Shown here piece by piece: positions 7,144-14,049 of a DNA stretch of 14,829 bases. This stretch comes from X23 sp050251575 (GTDB taxonomy: Bacteria > Bacillota > Clostridia > SK-Y3). The stretch covers positions 1 through 14,829 of the forward strand of contig JBFWMP010000059.1 in the NCBI GenBank assembly GCA_050251575.1. The letters run 5' to 3'. The position numbers and the translations under genes are program-made. A model generated the notes under the pieces. The model was not told the origin of the DNA. It did not search any database and saw only the letters and a list, made by a program, of their open reading frames with translations. Each line of letters starts with the position of its first letter. The first letter of the stretch is position 1.

Positions 7144-8263
7144 TACCGTTCAACTCCCGCAGTATTTTTTTTGCTTCCTTATTCATGGATAGAATCCCTT
7201 TTTCCAGCGTAAAGATAATAGTCCCCACCTCTAATGCATCCCTGGATTTTTGCTTGCATCGGATACTAACACGATTAGCAATCATATCATATACTCCCGT
7301 GATGCCTGCTTGCTCTAATATTTCTACTGCTTGCTCGGTAGTATTTGATTGTAATAATGCTTGAACAGTATCTATATCTGCCCCTTGTGCTGCAGCATAG
7401 GCAGTCACTATTTCCGCACGGGCATCGGCAGTATGGCTGTGAGTATAAAAAATTCCTGCCGCTACTTTCACAAGCTTTCCAAGATGCCCTACCATAAGCA
7501 CCCTTTCAAACCCATACTCTACACACTTTTCAATCATATATCCGATAAAATTGCTTGTCCTTACGATTATGCTTTTATCAATATGTAATGTCTCTACTGC
7601 CAGGTGTTCACCATAGTTACCGGGTACAAGCACCACAGCTCTATGACCTGCTGCAGTCAGCATACTTAACTCTAATGCCAATGATTCCTTCCATGCTTCT
7701 TCAGACATAGGTTCTACAATTCCTGTTGTGCCTAGTATAGAAATACCACCTATGATGCCAAGTCTTGGATTAAAGGTCTTTTTTCCAATCTCTTGTCCGC
7801 TTGGAACACTTATAGTGATTTGCACACCCTTATCTTCCGGGAGTACTTCTCGTACTTCCTTCAGTATCATCTCACGGGGCACAGGATTGATAGCAGGCTC
7901 TCCAACCTTTACCTGCAATCCCGGTCGGGTGACAACACCTACACCTTCACCTGCTTTGATAATAATATGCTTAGAATCAATTAACCTTGCATGTGCATAT
8001 ATTTCAATTCCATGCGTCACGTCAGGGTCATCTCCGCCATCCTTCACCACACAGCACCGTACTTCTCTATCCAGTTTTTCTACCTGCTTTATAGGCAGAC
8101 TAACTCTCCATCCTTTGGGTGTATCTATTTCTACACTCTCTATAATCTTATTTTCAAGAAGCATCATCACAGCTGCCTTGCTTGCTGCCGCTGCACATGA
8201 ACCTGTTGTAAATCCTCTGCGCAGCTTTTTACCATTTACCATTTTATAAAGTTGAAAATCCAT
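7136..8263 (-). CDS. cbiD: Cobalt-precorrin-5B C1-methyltransferase, CbiD
   Basis: SAM-dependent methylase for C1 of cobalt-precorrin-5B, specific to the anaerobic pathway and unrelated in fold to the other ring methylases. The N-terminal KKLRRGFTTGSCAAAASKAA is the family hallmark; RPGLQVKVGEPAINPVPR, FNPRLGIIGGISILGTTGIV, VLVPGNYGE and HLGKLVKVAAGIFYTHSH are further CbiD blocks. About 375 residues, normal. I prefer the ATG at 8263, with GGTGAT ahead of it, but GTG codons at 8275 and 8272 with AAGGG upstream cannot be excluded. The C-terminus overlaps cbiE by 8 bases. Upstream is a 110-base gap carrying heptamer repeats. Confidence 0.95.
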   Translation of the reverse strand: MDFQLYKMVNGKKLRRGFTTGSCAAAASKAAVMMLLENKIIESVEIDTPKGWRVSLPIKQVEKLDREVRCCVVKDGGDDPDVTHGIEIYAHARLIDSKHIIIKAGEGVGVVTRPGLQVKVGEPAINPVPREMILKEVREVLPEDKGVQITISVPSGQEIGKKTFNPRLGIIGGISILGTTGIVEPMSEEAWKESLALELSMLTAAGHRAVVLVPGNYGEHLAVETLHIDKSIIVRTSNFIGYMIEKCVEYGFERVLMVGHLGKLVKVAAGIFYTHSHTADARAEIVTAYAAAQGADIDTVQALLQSNTTEQAVEILEQAGITGVYDMIANRVSIRCKQKSRDALEVGTIIFTLEKGILSMNKEAKKILRELNGIE

Positions 8264-8283
8264 ATTAATCACCACGTTCCCTT

Positions 8284-8312
8284 AATTGAAAATTGAGAAT
8301 GGAGAATGGAGA
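8284..8312. repeat. Heptamer tract (GAAAATT, then GAGAATG units)
   Basis: About four seven-base units in a row (GAAAATT, GAGAATG, GAGAATG, GAGAATA) lie just upstream of cbiD. The first 13 bases (8284-8296) are the exact reverse complement of 8364-8376, so this tract and the next can form a hairpin across the cbiC-cbiD gap. Confidence 0.75.
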
Positions 8313-8358
8313 ATAATTGTTTTAATTTTTCAAAGACAAATCATCAACCACAAATTAA

Positions 8359-8385
8359 AATTTTCAATTTTCAATTCTCAATTTA
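8359..8385. repeat. Heptamer tract (AATTTTC, AATTCTC units) after cbiC
   Basis: Units AATTTTC, AATTTTC, AATTCTC and AATTTAT follow one another directly up to the cbiC stop codon. It is the same unit as in the cbiG 3' end (3059-3076), and it is inverted relative to 8284-8312. Confidence 0.75.
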
Positions 8386-9015
8386 TTACTCCCTATCTCC
8401 TATCATATATAGCAGCGCATTGACGATTGCTGCAGCAACGGTGCTCCCACCTTTTCTTCCGTTACATATAATATATGGAATATTTAAGGTCTTAATGGCT
8501 TCTTTGGATTCCACTACATTCACAAAGCCAACAGGAACACCGATAATCAATGCCGGTCTTGCTTTTCCTTCCTCAATCAGCTCTTTTAGACGAAATAAGG
8601 CTGTAGGCGCATTTCCAATCGCAAATATCATATTTTTAGGATTCTGCACTGCCACATCCATGGAAGCCATCGCCCGTGTAATACCTTGTTCTTTTGCTAC
8701 GCGCGCTACTTCTTCATTTGCAATGAAACAATGTGCTTCACTGCCGAAGCTTCCCAATACCTTTTTGTTGATTCCTGAATAAGCCATGTTAGTATCTGTA
8801 ACAATATTGCTTCCTTTTCTAATTTCATTAAAAGCTGCTTCTATCGCATCAGGACTTATCTCCATTAAATCTGCATATTCAAAATCTGCAGTCGTATGTA
8901 TAACCCGTTTAATAATTCTTTCTTCCTGCTGTGTAAAACTTTTTGAGCCTAAAATCTCTGTAATAATTTCAAAACTCCTGGCTTCAATAGCCTTTGGATC
9001 ATGTATATAATTCAT
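8386..9015 (-). CDS. cbiC: Cobalt-precorrin-8 methylmutase, CbiC
   Basis: Moves the C11 methyl group to C12, giving cobyrinate, the last corrin-ring step. The 209-residue length fits the family. The start MNYIHDPKAIEARSFEII is typical; His40 in KRVIHTTADFEYA corresponds to the catalytic histidine known from CobH. DTNMAYSGINKK, GNAPTALFRLKELIEEG, IIGVPVGFVNVVESKEAI and NGRKGGSTVAAAIVNALL are all present. The ATG at 9015 has GGAGG nine bases upstream and overlaps the end of cobD by 17 bases. After its stop comes a 110-base gap (to cbiD) made largely of heptamer repeats. Confidence 0.96.
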   Translation of the reverse strand: MNYIHDPKAIEARSFEIITEILGSKSFTQQEERIIKRVIHTTADFEYADLMEISPDAIEAAFNEIRKGSNIVTDTNMAYSGINKKVLGSFGSEAHCFIANEEVARVAKEQGITRAMASMDVAVQNPKNMIFAIGNAPTALFRLKELIEEGKARPALIIGVPVGFVNVVESKEAIKTLNIPYIICNGRKGGSTVAAAIVNALLYMIGDRE

Positions 9016-10117
9016 GCTGCTTTCCCTCCATTAAGGTTTGCTTTAATCTTTGAATAAATATATCATTGCTTCTTCCATCTTTTATGGCAATCCTGATATA
9101 CTGCTTATCTAAAAAAGTAAAGTTTTCTGCATTTCTTATCAAGATGCCATTCCCCATCATTTTATCACATAAAATACCGCTAGTCAGATGTGGATCAAGT
9201 AATTTGATTAATATAAAGTTACTTGAAGGCTTGAATACCTTTATCCCCTCTATCTTGCTTAAAAGCTGAAAAAATCTTACCCCTTCTTCCTTGATCCATT
9301 GGCTGCTCACCCTTATATATTCTACATCATGGGGCAATATCTCCGCTGCCATGCTTGCAAAATTATTCAATGTCCATGGCTGCTTTTTATGCTCCATACG
9401 TTTAATAAATCTCTCACCGGCTATGCCATATCCTAACCTCAAACCCGGAATAGCAAAAAACTTAGTCAATGCTTTTATAATAAAAAGATTTGGATATATC
9501 TCCAATTGATCTACCATGGAAAGGTGCAGCTGTTCATCTGTAAAATCGATAAATGCCTCGTCAATAACAACCGTAATACCATTCTCCCTGCAAAAAGATA
9601 AAATTTCCTTCATTTTATCTTTTTTTATAATTTGACTTGTCGGATTATTTGGATTGCATAATATCAGCATTTCTATCTCTTTATGGATATTATTAATTAA
9701 GTCCTGAACATTAATAATAAAATCTTCTTCCTCTTTAATTCTGTAATGTTCAACTTTACAACCTGCAGTTATTGCTGCCTGTTCATACTCAGAAAAGCTT
9801 GGACAAGGAATCAATATTTTGCGAGGCTTAAACACCTCCATCAATAAAAAGATAATTTCTGTTGCCCCATTTCCCATGATAATATTCGATTTTTCTATAC
9901 CATGCCAATTGGCAAGACTCCTTCTCGCATTCATATAATCAGGATCAGGATAATGAGTCAATAAGTCAAAATTATTGATAATCGCTTGCTGCAAAGTCTG
10001 TGGCACTCCAAGCGGATTAATATTCGCACTATAGTCCAATATTTCATTGATATCTAAATTATATTGACTGCCTGCATTATATACATTGCCACCATGGGCA
10101 TCCTTATTTATACTCAT
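8999..10117 (-). CDS. cobD: L-threonine-O-3-phosphate decarboxylase (Salmonella-type CobD)
   Basis: PLP enzyme that makes (R)-1-amino-2-propanol O-2-phosphate, the side arm that CbiB attaches to cobyrinate a,c-diamide-derived adenosylcobyric acid. It resembles histidinol-phosphate aminotransferase (fold type I); HGGNVYNAGSQY and LDYSANINPLGVP at the N-terminus (residues 8-38) point to the cobalamin CobD subgroup. Visible active-site parts are CNPNNPT (154-160), DEAF (186-189) and Lys219 in ALTKFFAIPGLRLGYG, the expected PLP lysine. The 372-residue length is slightly long but normal. Start ATG at 10117 with GGGAGG about 11 bases upstream. Position next to cbiB supports the role. Note that CobD means CbiB in Pseudomonas naming. 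Confidence 0.92.
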   Translation of the reverse strand: MSINKDAHGGNVYNAGSQYNLDINEILDYSANINPLGVPQTLQQAIINNFDLLTHYPDPDYMNARRSLANWHGIEKSNIIMGNGATEIIFLLMEVFKPRKILIPCPSFSEYEQAAITAGCKVEHYRIKEEEDFIINVQDLINNIHKEIEMLILCNPNNPTSQIIKKDKMKEILSFCRENGITVVIDEAFIDFTDEQLHLSMVDQLEIYPNLFIIKALTKFFAIPGLRLGYGIAGERFIKRMEHKKQPWTLNNFASMAAEILPHDVEYIRVSSQWIKEEGVRFFQLLSKIEGIKVFKPSSNFILIKLLDPHLTSGILCDKMMGNGILIRNAENFTFLDKQYIRIAIKDGRSNDIFIQRLKQTLMEGKQHELYT

Positions 10118-10134
10118 TTACAAAAGTTCCTCCC

Positions 10135-10166
10135 AGCTTGGAGCTCGGAGCTTGGAGCTCGGAGCT
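10135..10166. repeat. Heptamer tract (GGAGCTC / GGAGCTT alternating)
   Basis: AGCTTGG and AGCTCGG units alternate for four and a half copies upstream of cobD, so the effective period is 14 bases built from 7. A short version lies at 2814-2831. The tract ends next to the GGGAGG that serves cobD. Confidence 0.85.
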
Positions 10167-10184
10167 TTTTATCTTCGATTTATT

Positions 10185-10235
10185 GTAGGAATGGATTCCA
10201 CACCTATCCAGACCGGCACAGAGATCGGTCCCTAC
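10185..10235 (-). repeat. Degenerate GTAGG-headed palindromic element overlapping the cbiB stop
   Basis: GTAGG (10185-10189) and CCTAC (10231-10235) are inverted 5-base ends. Inside are a GGAAT/ATTCC palindrome (10188-10199) and a GACCG/CGGTC hairpin (about 10211-10230). The cbiB stop (TAG, 10232-10234) is part of the outer end. The architecture is like intergenic REP palindromes; the stem is degenerate, so the assignment is tentative. Confidence 0.45.
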
Positions 10236-11263
10236 CATTTGAATATCATTTCTATTACTAATAAGTACATTGATATAAATAATATCAGGCTGATAAATGA
10301 GGTCATATATGCAATCTTAATAGTGCGTAAAATATCTTCTGCTTTAAGAACGCGCATATTGTCTCCTATGGTCGGCTTATATATTTCTTTTCCAAAATAC
10401 ACATTAGTTCCTCCAAGCTGTACTCCTAAAGCTCCTGCAACTGCAGCCTCAGAATAAGCACAATTGGGACTCTTATGATTTCTACGATCACGCCACATCA
10501 TTCTATAACTGTCAAAAGTTTTAAATCCTAATAATCCGGATGCAATCGGAATAATAAATCCTGTTATCCTGGCAGGAATATAGTTAGCCGCATCATCCAA
10601 TTTTGCCGCTGCCCTGCCAAAATTAATATACTTATCATTCATATATCCTACCATAGAATCCATTGTATTAATGGACTTATAAACAAATGCCAATATCGGT
10701 CCTCCAACAAAAGCATAAAAAAGCGGAGCTGCGATCCCGTCTACAATATTCTCTGCCACTGTTTCCACAGCAGCCCTGATTACTTGTACCTCTGTCAACT
10801 GTGATGTTTCTCTTCCTACTAAATACGATAAGTTTTTCCTGGCTTGAGGCAAATCGCCCTGCTTTAAAGCACGGTATACCTTTTTTGTTTCCACGGCGAG
10901 GCAGCGGGTTGCCAGACAGGAAAAGATTAGATAGGTGGTTAGCAAAATGAGGAGTGGGGAGTGGAGAGTGGGGAGTAAAGTCCTAAAAACTCTTTGATCA
11001 ATCTTATTTGCACTAAACAAAAGAATACTTACTACTCCTGAAACACTCATAAGCACTATAATAACCAATATAACACCCGCTGACTTTTCCAGTATTTCTT
11101 TATTGAATTTTTTTCGCTTGCCTACCATGCTTCTTAGAAGCTTCTCTGTTTTACTAATTAAGTTTCCTATGGCACATATAGGATGGGGCAGCCAATATGG
11201 ATCTCCAATAAACAAATCAATTATATATGCAATACAAATACTATATATTAAAAAAAGTTTCAT
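10232..11263 (-). CDS. cbiB: Adenosylcobinamide-phosphate synthase, CbiB
   Basis: Integral membrane enzyme that couples adenosylcobyric acid to aminopropanol (phosphate). Diagnostic blocks are DLFIGDPYWLPHPICAIGNL (residues 16-35), YLVGRETSQLTEVQVIRAAVETVAENIVDG and the following FYAFVGGPILAFVYKSINTMDSMVGY. Several hydrophobic segments support membrane location. At 343 residues it is normal to slightly long. I chose the ATG at 11263 because GGAG lies eight bases upstream; a GTG one codon earlier is the alternative. Residues 96-105 (LLPTLHSPLL) are encoded by four in-frame GGAGTGG-type heptamers (10951-10978). First gene of the cobalamin operon; its stop is inside the palindrome at 10185-10235. 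Confidence 0.95.
   Translation of the reverse strand: MKLFLIYSICIAYIIDLFIGDPYWLPHPICAIGNLISKTEKLLRSMVGKRKKFNKEILEKSAGVILVIIVLMSVSGVVSILLFSANKIDQRVFRTLLPTLHSPLLILLTTYLIFSCLATRCLAVETKKVYRALKQGDLPQARKNLSYLVGRETSQLTEVQVIRAAVETVAENIVDGIAAPLFYAFVGGPILAFVYKSINTMDSMVGYMNDKYINFGRAAAKLDDAANYIPARITGFIIPIASGLLGFKTFDSYRMMWRDRRNHKSPNCAYSEAAVAGALGVQLGGTNVYFGKEIYKPTIGDNMRVLKAEDILRTIKIAYMTSFISLILFISMYLLVIEMIFKW
10951..10978. repeat. Heptamer tract (GGAGTGG) within cbiB coding sequence
   Basis: Four consecutive seven-base units: GGAGTGG, GGAGTGG, AGAGTGG, GGAGTAA. Being 28 bases it does not keep frame by itself, but the reading frame through it is open and gives residues 96-105 of CbiB, at the start of a hydrophobic segment. 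Confidence 0.8.
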
Positions 11264-11294
11264 CACACATTCTCCAGGTTGTTAGTCTTATACA

Positions 11295-11323
11295 ATTATA
11301 TTGTTCATTTTACCATTTCTTTG
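11295..11323 (-). promoter_or_regulatory. Possible promoter for the cobalamin operon
   Basis: A perfect TATAAT -10 box (11295-11300, minus strand) lies about 32 bases before the cbiB start and after the upstream terminator. With a 17-base spacer the -35 would be CAAAGA (11318-11323), a poor match, so an activator or a different promoter is possible. The leader would be only about 25 bases. Confidence 0.35.
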
Positions 11324-11383
11324 ATTTTGCTACAATGAACATTTATATTAATATTGGTAATATTTATTCGCGACTGATACATC

Positions 11384-11421
11384 AAAAAAACAAACCCTTC
11401 GTTAAGTCTCGAAAGGTTTGT
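11384..11421 (-). terminator. Rho-independent terminator after the DJ-1 gene
   Basis: Reading the minus strand, ACAAACCTTTCG (11421-11410) pairs with CGAAGGGTTTGT (11401-11390) over 12 bases with a single G-T wobble, an eight-base loop and a following run of seven T residues (11390-11384). It lies 36 bases downstream of the DJ-1-family stop and separates that unit from cbiB. Confidence 0.88.
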
Positions 11422-11456
11422 ATGTACAAACGGTATTCTTTTACATATTAACAATC

Positions 11457-11996
11457 TTAACGATACTGCATCTGTATTTTTAAACTATGTGCTGTATTAT
11501 CATCTTTTAATAACGATACAATCGCATACGCAAAGTCAAGAGCAGTCCCAGGACCTTTACCGGTAACAAAATTCCTGCAAATATTTACACTAGCATCCTT
11601 AACGATTGCTCCCTGCAGATATTTTTCATAGCCTGGATAACAGATAGCATCAATATCTTTCAGGTACCCTTTTTTACCCAGTATCATTGGTGCTGCACAA
11701 ATAGCCGCAATCCACTTTTTATTGTCTACTCCATATTTAAGCAGTTGCTGGAGCTTATCATTTTGTTCCAAATTCGAAGCACCGGGCATTCCTCCCGGCA
11801 GCACCAGCATGTCTGCATCTTCTGATTTTACTTCATCTATCATACAATCAGCTTCAACCGCAATACCATGTCCGCCCCTTACCAGCTTGTCTTTGATAGA
11901 CACCATTTTAATATCAATATCCGCACGTCTTAAAACATCAACTACCGTCAATGCCTCAATCTCCTCAAAACCGTCCGCCAAAAAAATATATACCAT
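11457..11996 (-). CDS. DJ-1/PfpI family protein
   Basis: Member of the DJ-1/ThiJ/PfpI superfamily of small cytoplasmic proteins; members include glyoxalase III/deglycase-type and redox-stress proteins, and the exact activity here is not known. The N-terminal LADGFEEIEALTVVDVLRRA, LPGGMPGA (66-73) and the nucleophile elbow AAICAAP with Cys100 match the DJ-1 branch; Glu14 aligns with human DJ-1 Glu18 next to the reactive cysteine, and VTGKGPGTALDFA near residue 150 is also typical. Length 179 is normal. Strong AAGGAGG about eight bases before the ATG. It is last in its unit, 36 bases after the degV-type gene, and is followed by the terminator. Confidence 0.92.
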   Translation of the reverse strand: MVYIFLADGFEEIEALTVVDVLRRADIDIKMVSIKDKLVRGGHGIAVEADCMIDEVKSEDADMLVLPGGMPGASNLEQNDKLQQLLKYGVDNKKWIAAICAAPMILGKKGYLKDIDAICYPGYEKYLQGAIVKDASVNICRNFVTGKGPGTALDFAYAIVSLLKDDNTAHSLKIQMQYR

Positions 11997-12032
11997 TGTT
12001 CTTCCTCCTTAAGTAATTTTCTATCTTACCCT

Positions 12033-12866
12033 CTAGAATACTACTATAAGCCCACCCTCATTTGCATAAACTGTACTGATTCCGGCTGTTTTCACAATGA
12101 TAATATCTTTAAACTTATACTTTTTCTGTACTTCTTCCTTAAACCGAAGTGCTTTATCCAGACAGTTGCAGTGAGCAATCCCCAACACCCTGTCTTCAAA
12201 TTGAACACCTTGCTCACCAACTACTTCAACAAATCTTTTAAATGCTCTTTTTGCACCAATTACTTTTTCATACAGCTTGATAGAACCTTCTGTAGCAGTC
12301 ATAATAGGCCTGATATTTAAAACCGTAGATACTTTCGCTACAAGAGGATTAATTCTCCCTGCTTTTACTAAATTATCAAGCGTTTCCAGCATAAAAAAGG
12401 TCTTCATTTCTTCAATATAGTTAGTAACCTTTTCAACAATATCCTGCTCATGATGACCTTTTTTTATAAACTCATCAATTTTCAAACTGATTAAAGTCTC
12501 CCCTATAGAGGCACTTAAAGAATCAAAAACATGAATAAATTTCTTACCCATCTCTTCCATAAACATTTCTTTAGCTACCATTGCACTCTTGTACGTTCCG
12601 CTTAAAGCAGAAGAGAGTGTCACTACGAAAACACTTTCATTCCCTTTATAATGCTCAATAAACTCCTGTGGAGAGGGACACGCTGTTTTGGGAAGCTCCT
12701 TGCTTTGTCTCATCAGCTCAATAAATCGTTCAATATTAAGGCTCTCATCATCCCTATAGTTCTTGCCTTCCAACTGTATTGTGAGAGGTGCAATTCCGAT
12801 ATCTACACACTTCTTGATATCTTCATTCAAATCACAGCAGCTATCAGCCACAATTTTCATGGTCAT
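12033..12866 (-). CDS. DegV family protein (fatty-acid-binding)
   Basis: DegV proteins bind a long-chain fatty acid; the FakB members present it to the FakA kinase. Which role this copy has cannot be told, as no FakA gene is in view. MKIVADSCCDLNEDI (residues 3-17) is the usual N-terminus, TACPSPQEF (61-69) corresponds to the TSQPSP-type motif, and TLSSALSGTYKSA (83-95) holds the conserved serines near the lipid headgroup; AGRINPLVAKVSTVLNIRPIM is the typical middle block. The frame extends to 12938, but the ATG at 12866 has AAAGGAGAG six bases upstream and gives 277 residues, the family norm. Thirteen bases separate it from the upstream acetyltransferase gene. Confidence 0.92.
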   Translation of the reverse strand: MTMKIVADSCCDLNEDIKKCVDIGIAPLTIQLEGKNYRDDESLNIERFIELMRQSKELPKTACPSPQEFIEHYKGNESVFVVTLSSALSGTYKSAMVAKEMFMEEMGKKFIHVFDSLSASIGETLISLKIDEFIKKGHHEQDIVEKVTNYIEEMKTFFMLETLDNLVKAGRINPLVAKVSTVLNIRPIMTATEGSIKLYEKVIGAKRAFKRFVEVVGEQGVQFEDRVLGIAHCNCLDKALRFKEEVQKKYKFKDIIIVKTAGISTVYANEGGLIVVF

Positions 12867-12879
12867 ATTTATCTCTCCT

Positions 12880-14040
12880 TTAATAGTAGTCGTTAATAAA
12901 ATTATTGGCCAATTTAAATATTTTATTAGCCTTTTCAATACTTTGCATATCCTTTAACTGTAACAATCCCAGTTGTTCAGCCTGCAAAGGAGAGATAAAG
13001 CCCATAGCTAACTGTGAAAAGGTATTGATGGAACATATCAATTCCGGCTTTATATGTCCATTCTTTATTATAGTATTATTTTTAATTTCAAATATTCCGT
13101 TATTCCACTCTGCAAGAGTATCATGAATTTCAATAACGATATCAGTTGTTTCACTGCAGTGACTGATAAGTAGATGTAACACCTTTTCAACCTCTATCAC
13201 CCTCGTCATAACAAATGGACTAGATATAATATCCCGTTTAGGTTGAGATAAAAGAATATACGCCACATCATCCGCCGGGGCCTTCCATGTTATCTTCTCA
13301 GCTTGAGCCGCATGAGAATGAACAAAACTCAAAAGTCCTCTATATGCTTCTTTTCCGGCATACACCAGTTCATGTATGTTCAATACACCTGATTGAATTG
13401 AGTATAAGATATATCCAACCATTTTTGCAGCATCATCTTCAAGAATATATACTTTCCCATTCTCAAAGAAATGATCAGTCAATATACATTTCATATCTTT
13501 TCTGTTGCGCACAATATATCCATTTTTATTTGCTGTAAATGACCGGTACACTTCTAACATATTATCAATATCGTCATCAGCATTCATGGACCTTAATTTC
13601 CCATAGCCTTGAATAATAGGCTTCAAATCCGCCATTTCAATATTATAGCTTCTATGGTAATAGCAAGTCTCCCATCCATACCTTCTGTAGAAGGAATAAT
13701 CGAACGGAAGTAATATATTAATACACTGCCCTCTCTCACGCATCACCAATAGTGATTCTTTCAACAAGGCTTCCATATGCCCTCTTCCTCTTGCTTCAGG
13801 AAGAGTAGCTGCACCTACAATATAAGAAATATCAAGCGTCTTTCCGTGAAAGCTGAGCTGATACGGCAGAAGCTGTATGCTTGAAACAGGATTATCTTGT
13901 TCATATACAGCTAACGTATTAGATGAATCATATTTCTCTTCAAAATACCATGAAAGAAAAGGGTCCTTGTCTCCAAAACAATAGCTCCACATTTCTTTAA
14001 TCTTAATAAAATCTTCTGGGGCAGCAAAGTTCATTTTCAT
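12880..14040 (-). CDS. Eis-like GNAT family N-acetyltransferase
   Basis: Resembles the Eis group: an N-terminal GNAT domain, a second GNAT-like domain and a C-terminal SCP2-like domain, about 386 residues in all. The acetyl-CoA loop is in PEARGRGHMEALL (residues 81-93); FYRRYGWE (117-124) is the conserved turn that follows in this group. The C-terminal part (about 280-386, including IFEIKNNTIIKNG and SINTFSQLAMGF) is SCP2-like. Mycobacterial Eis acetylates aminoglycosides and protein lysines; the substrate here is unknown and resistance should not be assumed. I chose the ATG at 14040 because AGGTGA lies about five bases upstream; GTG at 14049 or ATG at 14034 are alternatives. Confidence 0.88.
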   Translation of the reverse strand: MKMNFAAPEDFIKIKEMWSYCFGDKDPFLSWYFEEKYDSSNTLAVYEQDNPVSSIQLLPYQLSFHGKTLDISYIVGAATLPEARGRGHMEALLKESLLVMRERGQCINILLPFDYSFYRRYGWETCYYHRSYNIEMADLKPIIQGYGKLRSMNADDDIDNMLEVYRSFTANKNGYIVRNRKDMKCILTDHFFENGKVYILEDDAAKMVGYILYSIQSGVLNIHELVYAGKEAYRGLLSFVHSHAAQAEKITWKAPADDVAYILLSQPKRDIISSPFVMTRVIEVEKVLHLLISHCSETTDIVIEIHDTLAEWNNGIFEIKNNTIIKNGHIKPELICSINTFSQLAMGFISPLQAEQLGLLQLKDMQSIEKANKIFKLANNFINDYY

Positions 14041-14049
14041 TTCGCTCAC

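Noticed and set aside
7728..8249. Long plus-strand open frame (173 codons) opposite cbiD
   Set aside because: It is an antisense shadow of a clear gene. The same holds for the other plus-strand frames in this window.
2814..10978. CRISPR array suggested by several short repeats
   Set aside because: The repeats are contiguous seven-base units with no spacers, far shorter than CRISPR repeats, and no cas gene is present.
12867..12938. N-terminal extension of the DegV protein to an ATG at 12938
   Set aside because: It overlaps the end of the acetyltransferase gene, and a strong GGAG-type site lies directly before the ATG at 12866.
13200..14040. Calling the Eis-like gene an aminoglycoside resistance gene
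   Set aside because: Only the family is supported. Substrate specificity cannot be read from the sequence, and most Eis-like genes in Firmicutes are uncharacterised.
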